A DNA stretch of 64,000 nucleotides from a virus. The notes under the pieces were generated by a model, which searched no databases, had not been told where the DNA came from, and was given only the letters and a program-made list of their open reading frames with translations. Position numbers and translations under genes: made by a program. Shown here piece by piece: positions 22,465 to 33,000 of this stretch. Within the stretch, counting starts at the first letter, position 1. Each line of letters opens with the position of its first letter. The DNA lies in the IMG/VR virus record IMGVR_UViG_3300032307_000622, positions 52,303 to 116,302 of that record; one strand, written 5' to 3'.

Positions 22465-23379
22465 ATGGAGATTTTGAGAGTCGCTGAGAATATTAGCTCA
22501 AATGGAATTGGGGTTACGATTCAGGTACCAGGAACACACTCTGAAAGAGAGCATGTTCTGACGATAACTGATCTCAGCGATCTCTCTATCTCTACATCAA
22601 TCATTGACACTTCTGGCGGTAGCCAGCTTACTTTCTATCTTGATCCTAGGTATGATGCATCTTACTCAGTTGATCTATCATTAGAAAATGTATCAATCTT
22701 TTCAGAATCTTATGATTTGATTAGACCATATGTAAATCCAAATAGCATGGGGTCTACTGCATCAGAAATAGCAGAATACAAGAAGTGGGAAATTATAGCT
22801 AGAACCATAATTGACAATTATGCAGAGGGCGTTGATTTCTATAACAAGAAGTCAGTTTATCAAACTAGAGGGTCAAATGCTGACTATATGCCAGTATGGA
22901 AAAATGCCAATTCGGTATTAAAGGTTTACGAAAACAATATTCTAATATATGATATTAATGACCCAGATTCCTATGCAGATGAGTTCCGCATAACTCTAGA
23001 TAAGTCTGCAATATACAGAGTTGAGTCTGGAGAGGCCAACAGAATATCATCTCCAACAATAAAGCTACCAGCTAGCAGCGGAGATATTGCAACTGCTATT
23101 TTTAACTACGGAACTTTCCCAGAACGATATGACTACACCTTTATTCTTGATGAGGGCTTTTCAAGTCTGCCAACAGATATCGTCTACGCTACAGAGATGC
23201 TGATAGATGATCTTAAATGCGGTAAGCTTGACTACTACCAGAGATATGTCACATCTTACAACACTGACCAATTTAGAATTCAATTCGATAAGAGCATGTT
23301 AGAGGGAACAGGAAATATAGTAGTCGATAAGATACTTGACAAGTATGCTAAGCCTATTAAAAAAGTCGGAGTATTGTAA
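22465..23379 (+). CDS. Head-tail connector / adaptor protein
   Basis: 304 residues, starting directly after the previous stop. An N-terminal beta domain (~1-95) precedes a helical segment (SEIAEYKKWEIIARTIIDNYAEGVDF). The C-terminus LPTDIVYATEMLIDDLKCGKLDYYQRY ... VVDKILDKYAKP is like head-completion adaptors, where a conserved (V/I)DxIL(D)KY precedes the end. Position between capsid and neck proteins supports this. Family not certain. Confidence 0.6.
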   Translation: MEILRVAENISSNGIGVTIQVPGTHSEREHVLTITDLSDLSISTSIIDTSGGSQLTFYLDPRYDASYSVDLSLENVSIFSESYDLIRPYVNPNSMGSTASEIAEYKKWEIIARTIIDNYAEGVDFYNKKSVYQTRGSNADYMPVWKNANSVLKVYENNILIYDINDPDSYADEFRITLDKSAIYRVESGEANRISSPTIKLPASSGDIATAIFNYGTFPERYDYTFILDEGFSSLPTDIVYATEMLIDDLKCGKLDYYQRYVTSYNTDQFRIQFDKSMLEGTGNIVVDKILDKYAKPIKKVGVL

Positions 23380-23828
23380 TGGCTGTTTGCGAAACCCCAG
23401 ACTTCATCTACCCAATGACAATGAATATTTTTTATCCCATAGTTGAGCAAGGCCCCTATGGTAATGTGAAAAGACAATGGATGCACGACAAGACTGCTGT
23501 TTGCAGTTTGTCTTCAGGTAGCGGAACTTCGACAGAAGAAGTTAAGCCAAACATTAATATTACGCAAGATACTATAATTGTTGGAAGAGTTAAAAGCGAC
23601 ATAAGGGTTTCTTCAAAAAAGGAAAACAATAGCATAAATAACATTCTTGTTACAAATATTTGTGATAGATCTGGAAACAGTATTTATAGCGAAACTGCTG
23701 GTCCACGTGCTGGCAAACCAACCCTGTTTGAGGTAGCCTCTAATGAACCAGTTGTCGGACCATTTGGATTAGTAGAGTACTACAAGGTAGTTTTACGCAG
23801 GTCTGAGAATCAGGCGGTAGAGATATGA
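23379..23828 (+). CDS. Head-tail stopper-like neck protein
   Basis: 149 residues, beta-rich (FYPIVEQGPYGNVKRQWMHDKTAVCSL, VGPFGLVEYYKVVLRRS). TAATG overlap with the preceding gene and ATGA overlap with the next. Order and size match the stopper (second head-completion) position of siphophages: adaptor, stopper, neck, terminator. Sequence alone gives no firm family. Confidence 0.5.
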   Translation: MAVCETPDFIYPMTMNIFYPIVEQGPYGNVKRQWMHDKTAVCSLSSGSGTSTEEVKPNINITQDTIIVGRVKSDIRVSSKKENNSINNILVTNICDRSGNSIYSETAGPRAGKPTLFEVASNEPVVGPFGLVEYYKVVLRRSENQAVEI

Positions 23829-24499
23829 AGATGAGAACTGACGATTCGGTTTTTATGAAAGATATGCAGAACATCATTGATTACTCAATAGGCTTTCTAG
23901 ATGGCGTACAAAGAGGAAAGAATAGGTTTTTTGAAAACCTTGGCAAAAAGACTATTGACTCAGTTAAAAACTATGTAGATACTATGGCAAAGGTTGATGA
24001 CCAATTGCTACAGCATGTTTATGAGTGGGGCATGTCTGGAAGTCCAGATGCAAGGCTTTTTGACCTAGACTATTCAATAAGAAATAATGGTCTCTCAATT
24101 GGTTCAACGTTTAAGCAATCTACTTCTGTAAAGGCTGGATCCAATGTTCCTTTTTATGACAAGGCAAGAATTATGGAAGAAGGCATTCCAGTAACAATTC
24201 GTCCAAAAACTGCAAAGACGCTCGTTTTTGATGTAAATGGGGAAACAGTTTTTTCAAAAGGTCCAGTCAACGTTGTTAATCCAGGTGGTATGGCAGCCCA
24301 GGGTGGACTTCAAAAAACACTAGATAGATTCTTTGATGTATACTTTAGTCAAGCCTTCTTGTACTCAAGCGGTATCTCTGACTATCTAAAGAAGCCTAGC
24401 CTCTATAAGAAAAATATTAATGCAGGTAAGCGTGGAGGAAGAGCCACTGGAATATCTACAGGGTATAGATGGATAGCTAACGCAGGAGCAGAAGCATGA
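23825..24499 (+). CDS. Neck / tail-completion protein (HK97 gp10-like position)
   Basis: 224 residues. A helical N-terminus (IIDYSIGFLDGVQRGKNRFFENLGKKTIDSVKNYVD) leads into a beta section with DKARIMEEGIPVTIRPKTAKTLVF, the pattern of gp10-type neck proteins where A-x-x-x-E-x-G-x-x-x-x-x-P is followed by strands. ATGA junctions on both sides place it in a tightly coupled connector operon. Probable role: joining head and tail. Confidence 0.6.
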   Translation: MKMRTDDSVFMKDMQNIIDYSIGFLDGVQRGKNRFFENLGKKTIDSVKNYVDTMAKVDDQLLQHVYEWGMSGSPDARLFDLDYSIRNNGLSIGSTFKQSTSVKAGSNVPFYDKARIMEEGIPVTIRPKTAKTLVFDVNGETVFSKGPVNVVNPGGMAAQGGLQKTLDRFFDVYFSQAFLYSSGISDYLKKPSLYKKNINAGKRGGRATGISTGYRWIANAGAEA

Positions 24500-25164
24500 G
24501 CATAAGGTCAGCAGAAGAAGTTTCCAATGGTTTAATAAATACTCCAATGCTTTGGATAAATGAGTATTTAAAAGAAAAGCTGGCAAACTTTTTAGAAATT
24601 GGAGTTCCATTTTTTCCACCATCGCCAAACACTATAGATGATCTGACAGAAACATTTGTTAATATTGGTGGTCAAAATTATGGATATGGTGGAATTCGTT
24701 GCACCTATGATAGGCTAACAAGGCTTAGAAGATCTCCAATGCCACATATTAAGGGCGAGCAGCTTTTGTATTACTTCTTTGCAACTTCAGAGGGTGTGAC
24801 AGAAAAAATGGTAGCAGTAACAGAGCTAACCCTGAGACTAATGGATCGTGAAGATGAGACTGCAGAAGAGATTAATAATTGGGCCAAGGGTAAGACATTT
24901 GCTGGACTTTCTCCAAAATTCTACTTTCACAAATTTAGGGTATATCAGCTAGAAGAGGTAGCAGACATCATAGACTTTGGAACAGCCAGAACATATGGTG
25001 GAAACAAGATAATCATTGAATATCAGTATCATTTGGTGCCAGAGCTAAATCCAGAATGGAATGATCCAGATTATCCTAATAATTCTGGAATAAACATAAA
25101 TGGTGGAGAAGGTTTTGATGAGACCAAACCATATGATCCAAATAAGTATCTACCTATATCCTAA
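24496..25164 (+). CDS. Tail terminator-like protein
   Basis: 222 residues. It starts within the preceding stop (ATGA). Contains LTRLRRSPMPHIKGEQLLYYFFATSEG and a helical middle with KMVAVTELTLRLMDREDETAEEINNWA, then FHKFRVYQLEEVADIIDFGTAR and a Pro/Asn-rich acidic end. The last gene before the tail tube, the usual place of the tail terminator. Assigned mainly by position. Confidence 0.5.
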   Translation: MSIRSAEEVSNGLINTPMLWINEYLKEKLANFLEIGVPFFPPSPNTIDDLTETFVNIGGQNYGYGGIRCTYDRLTRLRRSPMPHIKGEQLLYYFFATSEGVTEKMVAVTELTLRLMDREDETAEEINNWAKGKTFAGLSPKFYFHKFRVYQLEEVADIIDFGTARTYGGNKIIIEYQYHLVPELNPEWNDPDYPNNSGININGGEGFDETKPYDPNKYLPIS

Positions 25165-25169
25165 AAGGC

Positions 25170-25185
25170 TGGTATACTTAACTTG
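25170..25185 (+). promoter_or_regulatory. Extended -10 promoter TGGTATACT for tail tube
   Basis: TGGTATACT at 25170-25178 overlies the end of the connector operon. The start is predicted near 25185, giving a ~45-base leader ending in AGAAGAGGTG before the ATG at 25230. Confidence 0.55.
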
Positions 25186-25229
25186 AGGAAACAACGCCCA
25201 CTAATTCAAAAGAAGAAGAGGTGAATATT

Positions 25230-25874
25230 ATGGCATATACACGTGGTTCAAGTGCTAACATTATTGTTGGTGCTGCAGCACTATTTACTTATGAAGCTGG
25301 AGACCTTTCAGACACAGACCTACCAGCAGTGGTAGACGGCACATCCTTTAAGGATACGCTAAGTACTGATACAGACTTCCGTAACGTAGGTTACACCATG
25401 AATGGTTTGGAGCTTCAGTTCCAGCCAGACTTTGGTGAGGTACAGGTTGACCAGGTTCTTGACGTTGCAAAGCTTTACAAGCAGGGCATGCAGGTTAACC
25501 TAAACACAACCTTCGCAGAAGCAACACTAGAGAATCTACTGTTCGCTCTTGCAGGCCAGGATGATGATCTTGCGAACATCGCATCTGGTCAATGGGCAGC
25601 AGGAAACCCAGCACTAAATCTATCTGCAGGTGACATTGGAGAATGTCCAGTAGAGCGTGGTTTGGTTGCGGTTGGTCCAGGTACAGGTGACTGTGCAATT
25701 GGTGACGAACTAGAGCGTATTTACGTAGCGTATCGTGCACTTTCGATTGAGAGTGTTACAGTTGGTGCAAAGCGTGATGAGGCTACTATGTTTGAGGTTT
25801 CATTCCGTTTGCTACCAAATGACAGTGCTTCGTACGGTAAGATTGTTGACCGTACAATTCCAGCTCAGTCATAA
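25230..25874 (+). CDS. Major tail (tube) protein
   Basis: 214 residues from ATG 25230; the in-frame GTG at 25221 falls inside the AGAGGTG ribosome-binding site. Beta-rich sequence with GYTMNGLELQFQPDFGEVQVDQVLDVAKLYKQG, a typical tube-protein stretch, and VEVSFRLLPN-like C-terminal strand (FEVSFRLLPNDSASYG). Codon use resembles the capsid gene, another sign of heavy expression. It is flanked by its own promoter and a terminator, so it can be made at a different level from its neighbours. Confidence 0.8.
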   Translation: MAYTRGSSANIIVGAAALFTYEAGDLSDTDLPAVVDGTSFKDTLSTDTDFRNVGYTMNGLELQFQPDFGEVQVDQVLDVAKLYKQGMQVNLNTTFAEATLENLLFALAGQDDDLANIASGQWAAGNPALNLSAGDIGECPVERGLVAVGPGTGDCAIGDELERIYVAYRALSIESVTVGAKRDEATMFEVSFRLLPNDSASYGKIVDRTIPAQS

Positions 25875-25890
25875 ACTATAATTTAATAGC

Positions 25891-25923
25891 AAGGCCGTTT
25901 AGCTTTATAGCTAAGCGGCTTTT
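25891..25923 (+). terminator. Rho-independent terminator after tail tube gene
   Basis: GCCGTTTAGC (25894-25903) pairs with GCTAAGCGGC (25910-25919), with one G-U pair, around a TTTATA loop; AAG/TTT extend the stem, and TTTT follows. The next promoter starts 6 bases downstream. Confidence 0.85.
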
Positions 25924-25928
25924 GCATT

Positions 25929-25946
25929 TGGTATACTTATTGGATG
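25929..25946 (+). promoter_or_regulatory. Extended -10 promoter, leaderless start (TGGTATACT-N6-ATG)
   Basis: TGGTATACT at 25929-25937 with six bases to the ATG at 25944 and no ribosome-binding site. It directly follows the tail tube terminator. Confidence 0.65.
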
Positions 25947-26627
25947 CCAACAAAGATATACGACTCAGATACCGTCAGCCTAATAGACGGAACTGAGATA
26001 TACGTGACTCCACTTAAGATCAAGTATCTAAAGGAGTTTATGATTAAGTTTGAAGAGGTCAGAAAGGCAACAAACGATGACCAGGCAATAGACAGCTTGG
26101 TTCAGTGCGTTAAGATTGCCATGAAACAATACTGCCCTAGAATAAAGACTATAGAAGATGTGGAAGATTCAATAGATCTTGCCACAATGTATAAAATAAT
26201 AGATGTTGCAGCTGGCATATCTCTAAAAGAGAATTCTGAAAAGCCTATCAAAGATCAGGCAAATGAGGGAGGAAGCTGGGACGAGCTAGATCTTGCAAAA
26301 CTAGAATCTGAAGTATTTTTGCTGGGTATCTGGAAAGACTATGAAGAACTAGAAACATCTCTTTCTATGCCTGAACTAGTTGCAACACTATCCTCAAAAC
26401 GAGAGCTAGACTATCAAAGCAAAAAATTCTTGGCTGCAATCCAGGGCATAGACCTAGATGAGCAATCTGGTAAAAAGGATGCTTGGCAAGAAATGAAGGC
26501 TAGAGTCTTCAGTAGAGGAAAAGCAAAAGATGCAAATGATATAACAGCACTACAAGGCCCAAATGCTCAAAAGGCTGGATTCGGAATTGGCCTAGGCATA
26601 GGCTATGAGGATTTGACTAAAAAATAA
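25944..26627 (+). CDS. Tail assembly chaperone, long form
   Basis: 227 residues. The first ~95 residues (LIDGTEIYVTPLKIKYLKEFM ... KIAMKQY ... AAGISL) are paralogous to the whole protein at 26681. The remaining part (WDELDLAKLESEVFLLGIWKDYEELETSL ... YQSKKFLAAIQGIDLDEQ) resembles the C-terminal extension that siphophages usually add by ribosomal frameshift (lambda G-T). Here the long form is a continuous gene. It lies between tail tube and tape measure, the standard chaperone slot. It should coat the tape measure during tail assembly. Confidence 0.75.
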   Translation: MPTKIYDSDTVSLIDGTEIYVTPLKIKYLKEFMIKFEEVRKATNDDQAIDSLVQCVKIAMKQYCPRIKTIEDVEDSIDLATMYKIIDVAAGISLKENSEKPIKDQANEGGSWDELDLAKLESEVFLLGIWKDYEELETSLSMPELVATLSSKRELDYQSKKFLAAIQGIDLDEQSGKKDAWQEMKARVFSRGKAKDANDITALQGPNAQKAGFGIGLGIGYEDLTKK

Positions 26628-26637
26628 GGCCTCCGTG

Positions 26638-26653
26638 TGTTATAATTGATTGA
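26638..26653 (+). promoter_or_regulatory. Extended -10 promoter TGTTATAAT
   Basis: TGTTATAAT at 26638-26646 lies between the two chaperone genes. The predicted start near 26653 gives a 28-base leader with GAGAGGA before the ATG at 26681. Confidence 0.6.
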
Positions 26654-26680
26654 CCCAAAATGGTTATATGAGAGGAAAAA

Positions 26681-27007
26681 ATGTCTACAACAATTAATGA
26701 GGAAAAGAAAGTCCTACTTATTGATGGCACAGAGATTAGCGTTCGTCCACTAAAGATTTCGCTACTTCGTGACTTCATGAAGAAGTTTGACGATATTTCA
26801 AAGGTTGCTGATGACAACAATAAATCCATGGATATCCTGATGCAGTGTGCTCAAATTGCTATGAAGCAGTACAAGCCAGAAATTGCTGAAGATATCAAGA
26901 AGCTAGAGGACCTTCTAGACCTGCCTACAGTTTACGTAATTGTAGAAGCAGCATCTGGTATCAATCTTGGCGGAACAGGGATTGTTGGAACTACAGCAGC
27001 AAATTAA
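26681..27007 (+). CDS. Tail assembly chaperone, short form
   Basis: 108 residues matching the N-terminal domain of the upstream long form: L-I-D-G-T-E-I-x-V-x-P-L-K-I, F-M-x-K-F, (V/M)-Q-C-x-x-I-A-M-K-Q-Y, A-(A/S)-G-I-(S/N)-L. It lacks the C-terminal extension and ends in a Gly-rich tail (GGTGIVGTTAAN). It therefore corresponds to the short (G-like) chaperone. It has its own promoter, so the ratio of short to long form is probably set by transcription rather than frameshifting. Confidence 0.75.
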   Translation: MSTTINEEKKVLLIDGTEISVRPLKISLLRDFMKKFDDISKVADDNNKSMDILMQCAQIAMKQYKPEIAEDIKKLEDLLDLPTVYVIVEAASGINLGGTGIVGTTAAN

Positions 27008-27029
27008 CAACGAATAGAGGTGCGAATGA

Positions 27030-30000
27030 ATGGCTGATATTGAGACCAGTATTGGTATCAATCTTGATACGTCCAATGCACTAGCAGCTATTAAGAATCT
27101 CCAAAGAGAGATTTCAGCCTTTCATACCGCTCTCGCCAGGGGCTCATCAACTGCCGCTGCCGCTTCTGCCAGTCTACAAAAAGACTTAATAAACAACCTA
27201 AATGCTACTGGCAAATTCTCTGCCAGCATGACTAACATTAAGTCAACGACTGAATCATTTACTTCTGCACTAGAAAAAAACAAATTCTCCATGGGAGAAT
27301 ACTTCCGCTATGCAGGTGGAGCAAGCAAGACCTTTGGCCAAAACTTTACAAAAGAATTTAACACAATTGAGAAGGTAGCTCGTGAAAGAGTTAAAGACCT
27401 TCAGACACAGTACATACAGCTTGGAAGAAATGCCAACGGATCTCTAGAAGCAATAAAGATCAGACCAATGGTGCTTGATCTTAAAGATGCTGGAACACAG
27501 ATGCAGATTGCTGCACAAAAGCAGCAAATTTTTAATCAGCTTCTTCAGCAAGGTTCAACAAACCTTTTGAATTTTGGTAAGAACACCCAGTGGGCTGGTA
27601 GACAGCTTATGGTTGGTTTCACTATTCCATTGTCTGTATTCGGAAATCTTGCTGCAAAAACCTTTATGGACCTTGAGAAACAGGCCATTAAGTTTAAGCG
27701 TGTTTATGGAGAGTTATTTACATCTCCAGAAGAAACAGACTCAATGATCAAGTCTCTTCAAGAGCTTGCCTTAGAATTTACGAAATATGGTGTTGCAGTA
27801 GAAAGTACCATGGATCTTGCAGCATCAGCTGCAGCTATGGGTAAAACTGGAACAGATCTTTTGGGGCAGGTTACTGAAGCAAACAGACTAGCAGTCCTTG
27901 GTAACGTAGAACAACAGCAGGCACTAGAAACAACTATTTCTGTAACCAATGCTTTTGGGGTAGCGACAGAAGACCTTGCTAGCAAAATTGACTTTTTGAA
28001 CGCAGTTGAAAACCAAACTGTAACATCTATTGAAGACTTGACCATTGCCATTCCTAAAGCAGGTCCAGTTGTTCAACAGCTTGGTGGAAACGTAGAAGAC
28101 CTAGCTTTCTTCCTGACAGCGATGAAGGAAGGTGGAATTAATGCATCTGAAGGTGCTAACGCTCTAAAGTCTGGTCTTGCATCTTTGATTAACCCAACAG
28201 GCAGAGCAGCAGAAATGCTTTCTGGATTTGGAATTAACATCAAGGGCATTGTTGAGGCCAACAAGGGTGACGTTAAGGGTATCGTAATTGATTTTGCAAA
28301 AGCCTTAGACACACTAGACCCACTAAACCGTGCACAGGCAATTGAGCAGCTATTTGGTAAGTTCCAGTTTTCACGTCTTTCCACTCTATTCCAAAACGTA
28401 ATTGCCGAAGGTACTCAGGCAGAAAGAGTTTTGGCACTAACAAATGCAACCACAGCTGAGCTAGCAGCTTTGTCAGAAAAAGAACTTGGAAGTGTTGCAG
28501 ATTCTACAACCTTTAGATTCCAAAAAGCTATTGAAGAATTGAGGGTAGCGATTGCACCAATTGGAGAACAATTCTTAAAAGCAGTTACTCCAATTCTAGA
28601 ATTTGTAACTAAAATTTTAAACTCTTTCAACTCTATGAATGAGGGAGTCAGAAACTTTGTTGTTGTTGGTGGAGCAATTCTGGCAGGTCTTGGTCCAGTA
28701 TTCTTAATGCTATTTGGTCTTTTAGCCAATGGTGTAGCCAATATAATTAAGGGATTCTCTGCAGTCAGAGGCCTATTCCAAAAAACCAAAGAGTCTACAA
28801 CGACCCTTGGTGAACAAATGGACTACATGACTCGTGAACAGTTGGAGGCAGCAGCTGTAGCATCTTCTTTGGAACGTGCACACATGCAACTAGAGCAAAG
28901 GTTCACTTCTGAAAAAGATGCGGTAATAAGGCTTATTGAAGTTTACAATAAGGCTATTCAGGCAAAAGCTAGATTCTCAACTGTTCCTGGTGTTGGTCCT
29001 GCAACAGGAATAAAGCTTGCATCTGGAATTGTTTCAGTTCCTGGTCCAAAGGGTGCTGGAGACATTGTTCCTGCAATGCTTTCTCCAGGTGAGGCAGTTA
29101 TTCCAGCAGATAAGGCCAAGCAATATGCACCACTGATTAATGCAATGATTTCTGGAAACATACCTGGATACCAGTTTGGTAAAAAGGCCGATATTGCACA
29201 AGGATTTAGATCTACTGGAAGTTTCTACACCAATGCTTCTCATATGGCAGGCCTTGATCCAGAATCACTTATGGCAAGTGTTAGAGCTGCTGGCCAGGCT
29301 GATGTGGAATTTGGCGATCTAGAAATTAGGCTTGTAAAGCTAGTTCCAATTCTAGATGAATACGGAAAACAAATTGAGCTTAATGGTAAAAAGCAGCTAG
29401 AGGCAATAGAAACAATTAAGAGGGTAAGAGATTTAACAGAAGAGGATGTTAAGGATCAAACTGCTTTTGTGCGTGGTCAAACTTTTGGTGGAACAACAGT
29501 TCTAGAATCAGCTGCAAGAAATTCTGGTGCATATGAGGCATCTCGTAGAGCACTTGCAAGGCAAGGTATTGATGGTGCAAGAGGTGCTTCATTTACTCTA
29601 CAAGACGTAGTGTCCATGGGAGAAGGTGCTGAGTTAGCACTTGAGCAGGCAGCTTCTAGCGGACAAGACATGGCAACTGCATTTAATAAAAATGCAAAAA
29701 GATCAGAGCAGGTTCAGGCTGAGCTAGAGCTGCTTGTCAGAGAAGCAAGGGAAGCTCGTGAAGCCCTTTCCTCATCTAGCTCAATTGAAAAGCAGTATGC
29801 TTTTTCTAGAGACAGAGCAGTTACAGGAATACAGCAAGCACTACTAAGAGATAACCAGTATTCTTCTGACATCGAAAGGGCAGCAGAGGCACAGAGAAGG
29901 GTCGCTACTGTTGACCAACAATATGCAAGATTGCGTCAGAGTGGTTTGGATGAGGTAGAGGCATTAACAAGAGCACAGTCAATGCTTCAAGCTAAAATGG

Positions 30001-33000
30001 TTTCTGCCTCTACGGCAGTGGATGGCTTTATTACCATTGTTGCTGGACAAGGTTCTGCATCCAAGTTTGCCCTAAGGCCAACAGCAGCATTTGGAAAGGC
30101 CGCATCAAGAGGTTACAGTATTGAGGGCGGACCAGAGGCTATTTCTGCAGGTCGTGGGCCAAGTGCAGCTGACTTAATGACAAAACGTGTAAAAGAAATA
30201 GAGGCACTTGGACATAGCACAGAAATAGCTATGCAGATGGCATTTGATGAAATTATGGATGCCGCAAGACGAGGACTAAGAATTAGTTCTCCTTCAGGAA
30301 CATTTGACGAGCTAGCCATGAATGTAGAGGCTGGTGTTAATCAAGCAGGCCCAGAAGTAAGGGAAGCTGGTCAAGCATTGGGCACAGGAGTCGCTCAATC
30401 AGTTAATGCAGTTGCTCAAAAAATTTACAAGGTACCAGGTGCAAGACGTGCTACAACAGACCAGTCTGTATACTTGCAGGCTATGTCAGATCAGATATCT
30501 GGAATTGTTGCAAGAGGTGCTCAAACACAAAATAGATTTATTTCACCAAATGTGGGTCCAGCCACCATGGCATCAGACATAGCATCAAGAAAGCTACTCC
30601 TGGTTGCAGGAAATGCAGAAGAGGCATCTTCTAAACTAAGTAGCTTTGGCACTAAGGCAATGAATGCTAGCTTTGCCATGAGCTCCATAGCTGCAGCATC
30701 ATCTATATTTGGAAATGATCTTGGCTGGCTTAGCGAAGCAATTTACGGAATTACAACAGGTTTGTTTGCTCTTACAGGAATCGTACAGGTTCTCTCTATG
30801 CTTGAGGCTAAACGAGCTGCAATTGCAGCAAAAGAAGGTGCAAAGAATCTTATTGATGGAATCCTGAATGCACTTTCTGGAACAAAGATTGGTCAATCAG
30901 TAACCATGGCTGGTGGATTGGGTGCCTTAAAAACTGGTAAGCTGTCAACAAATCTTTCAAACTTAGCTGTAATAGCTAGAACACTTTGGTCCAACCTAAG
31001 CTGGGTAAGCCAGGGTCTGTTAAAACTAGCTCCAATTGTTGGAATGTCTGTTATAGCATTTGGTGCGATTGCTCAAGCCTCAAAGGATAGTAGAGCAAGA
31101 CTTGACTTTATGGGTAAGGCTGCATTCACGGCAGGAGAAAATCTTAAAGCAATTGCTGGAATCATTGGCTTTGATCCAATCAGAGATCCTTCAGAGTATG
31201 GAAGAGGAATACAAGCTCCTGCTACTGGAACAAGTGTTTCAGAACAAATTGGTGCAAGCGATCTGGCAAATAGCGATGCACTAAATAGTCTTATTGCAGA
31301 AAATGGAACTTATTTCCAAGAGTTTGAAGGATTGAAGAAGGCATCACTTGAACAAGCTGGACAACAGATGACTTCGCTCATGAATCAGCTTATTGCCATT
31401 TCTCCTGAGGGTACCGATATATCTAAGATTAGAGAGTTCGTTATTGCTCTTGCAAACAAGGCTGGAAAAGAAGGAATAACTCTAGGAATTGCAGTAAATC
31501 CATATGCAGACCCAGAAACATTTGATCAGAATATTTCAGCAGTTATTGAAGATTTGCAAGGCAGAACTACTGAGCTTGCTACTGATATAGTTGAAAGACA
31601 AAGAGAACTTTCTCCAAGTGGTCAGCCAATTAAATCAGGTTCATCAAAGGGAAGGCAACTACAGGTTCAATTTGGGGCTGATGCTAGACAAGTCTTTAAT
31701 GAAACAGCCTCAGCTTTTGAACAACTCAGAACAGCTCTAGGTGCAGGAACTATTGGACTAGACGAGTTTAACCTTCGTTCAGAAACACTAACCAACAACT
31801 TAAAGAATATACCATCACTAATTGCAAGTCCAGCAATGAATGAGCTAATAGCAACCTATGGAATTGATGGAGAGCTTGTTTCTGGAATAACAAATCTGAC
31901 CAATAAGCTTGCACTTCTTCAAGCACTTCAGATGGGGGCAGTAGTTGATCCTGCAATCATAACTGCACTTGATGCTGCTGATGATGCTAATGCCACTGAT
32001 GCCGAAAAGGCTGCAGGAGCACAAGCCCTGATAGATCTTGAAAATGCAAAGGAGGCCGCAATTGAAGATACTATTGATGCTTCTAAAAAATTAGCTGAGC
32101 AAAATATAAAGACTCAGGCATCTGTAGACCTATCCGCCATAGAAACTGAGATAACTCAAAATAAAGAAATACTTGATCTGGCACCAAAGCTTGTTAAAGC
32201 TGGTATGGACGAGGCTGATGCATATGAGGCATTGACTGATGCAAAGTGGCAGAATATTTTTGCTAGTGCAAAGATTAAAGACTTAGAGGCAGACCCAGAT
32301 GGAAATGTCACAACAAATATTGATGCTGCTGTAGAAGCCTACAATAGATGGAAGGGTAGCATAGAGGCAGTTGATGATGCAAATGAAAAGGCTACATCTT
32401 TAAAGAATTTTGATGACTATGTTAAGGACCTAGAGGAAGATAAAAAGATCAAGGCTGATCTTGAATCTAATTCAAAATTGGCAGCAGATGCTCAGCTAAT
32501 TCTTAATAATGAAATGCTAAAATCAGCATATGTTGCTGCAGTTGCTAACGGAACTGTTGATGAGTTTATCACAACCCTTGCTAAATATAAAAACCTTGCT
32601 CCAGCTACTGGTGGTACTGCAGAACAAACTCCTTTTGAGCAAGCAATTGAGCAGCTAAAGGATCAAAGAAAAGAAATTATCAACACGTCTTCAGCATTCA
32701 ACAAACTTAGGTCTGCTGGAGTTGAGGTTACTAAAGCATTTAGAATTGCCAAAGATCCAATTCTTGCTGCTGCTTTGGCTGCAGAAAAGGTTGGTACCAA
32801 AAAGTGGAAAGAACTTGTTGCTCTTATAAATAAGGTTAATGCAGAAGCAGCTGTAGCAGAACTAAGAAATCTAACTAATCAGAATATTGCAGAGTCTGAG
32901 ACTACTCAGCAAATAGCTTCTATCGAAAAGTACCTATCTAAGATTGGATATACTGCTGAGCAGGTTGAAAGGGTCACATCTCAGATCGGAAACAACCCAG

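Noticed and set aside
26500-27030. Programmed frameshift linking the tail chaperones
   Set aside because: The long chaperone ends in a normal stop with a promoter after it, and no downstream open frame overlaps either end. Two independent genes explain the data better.
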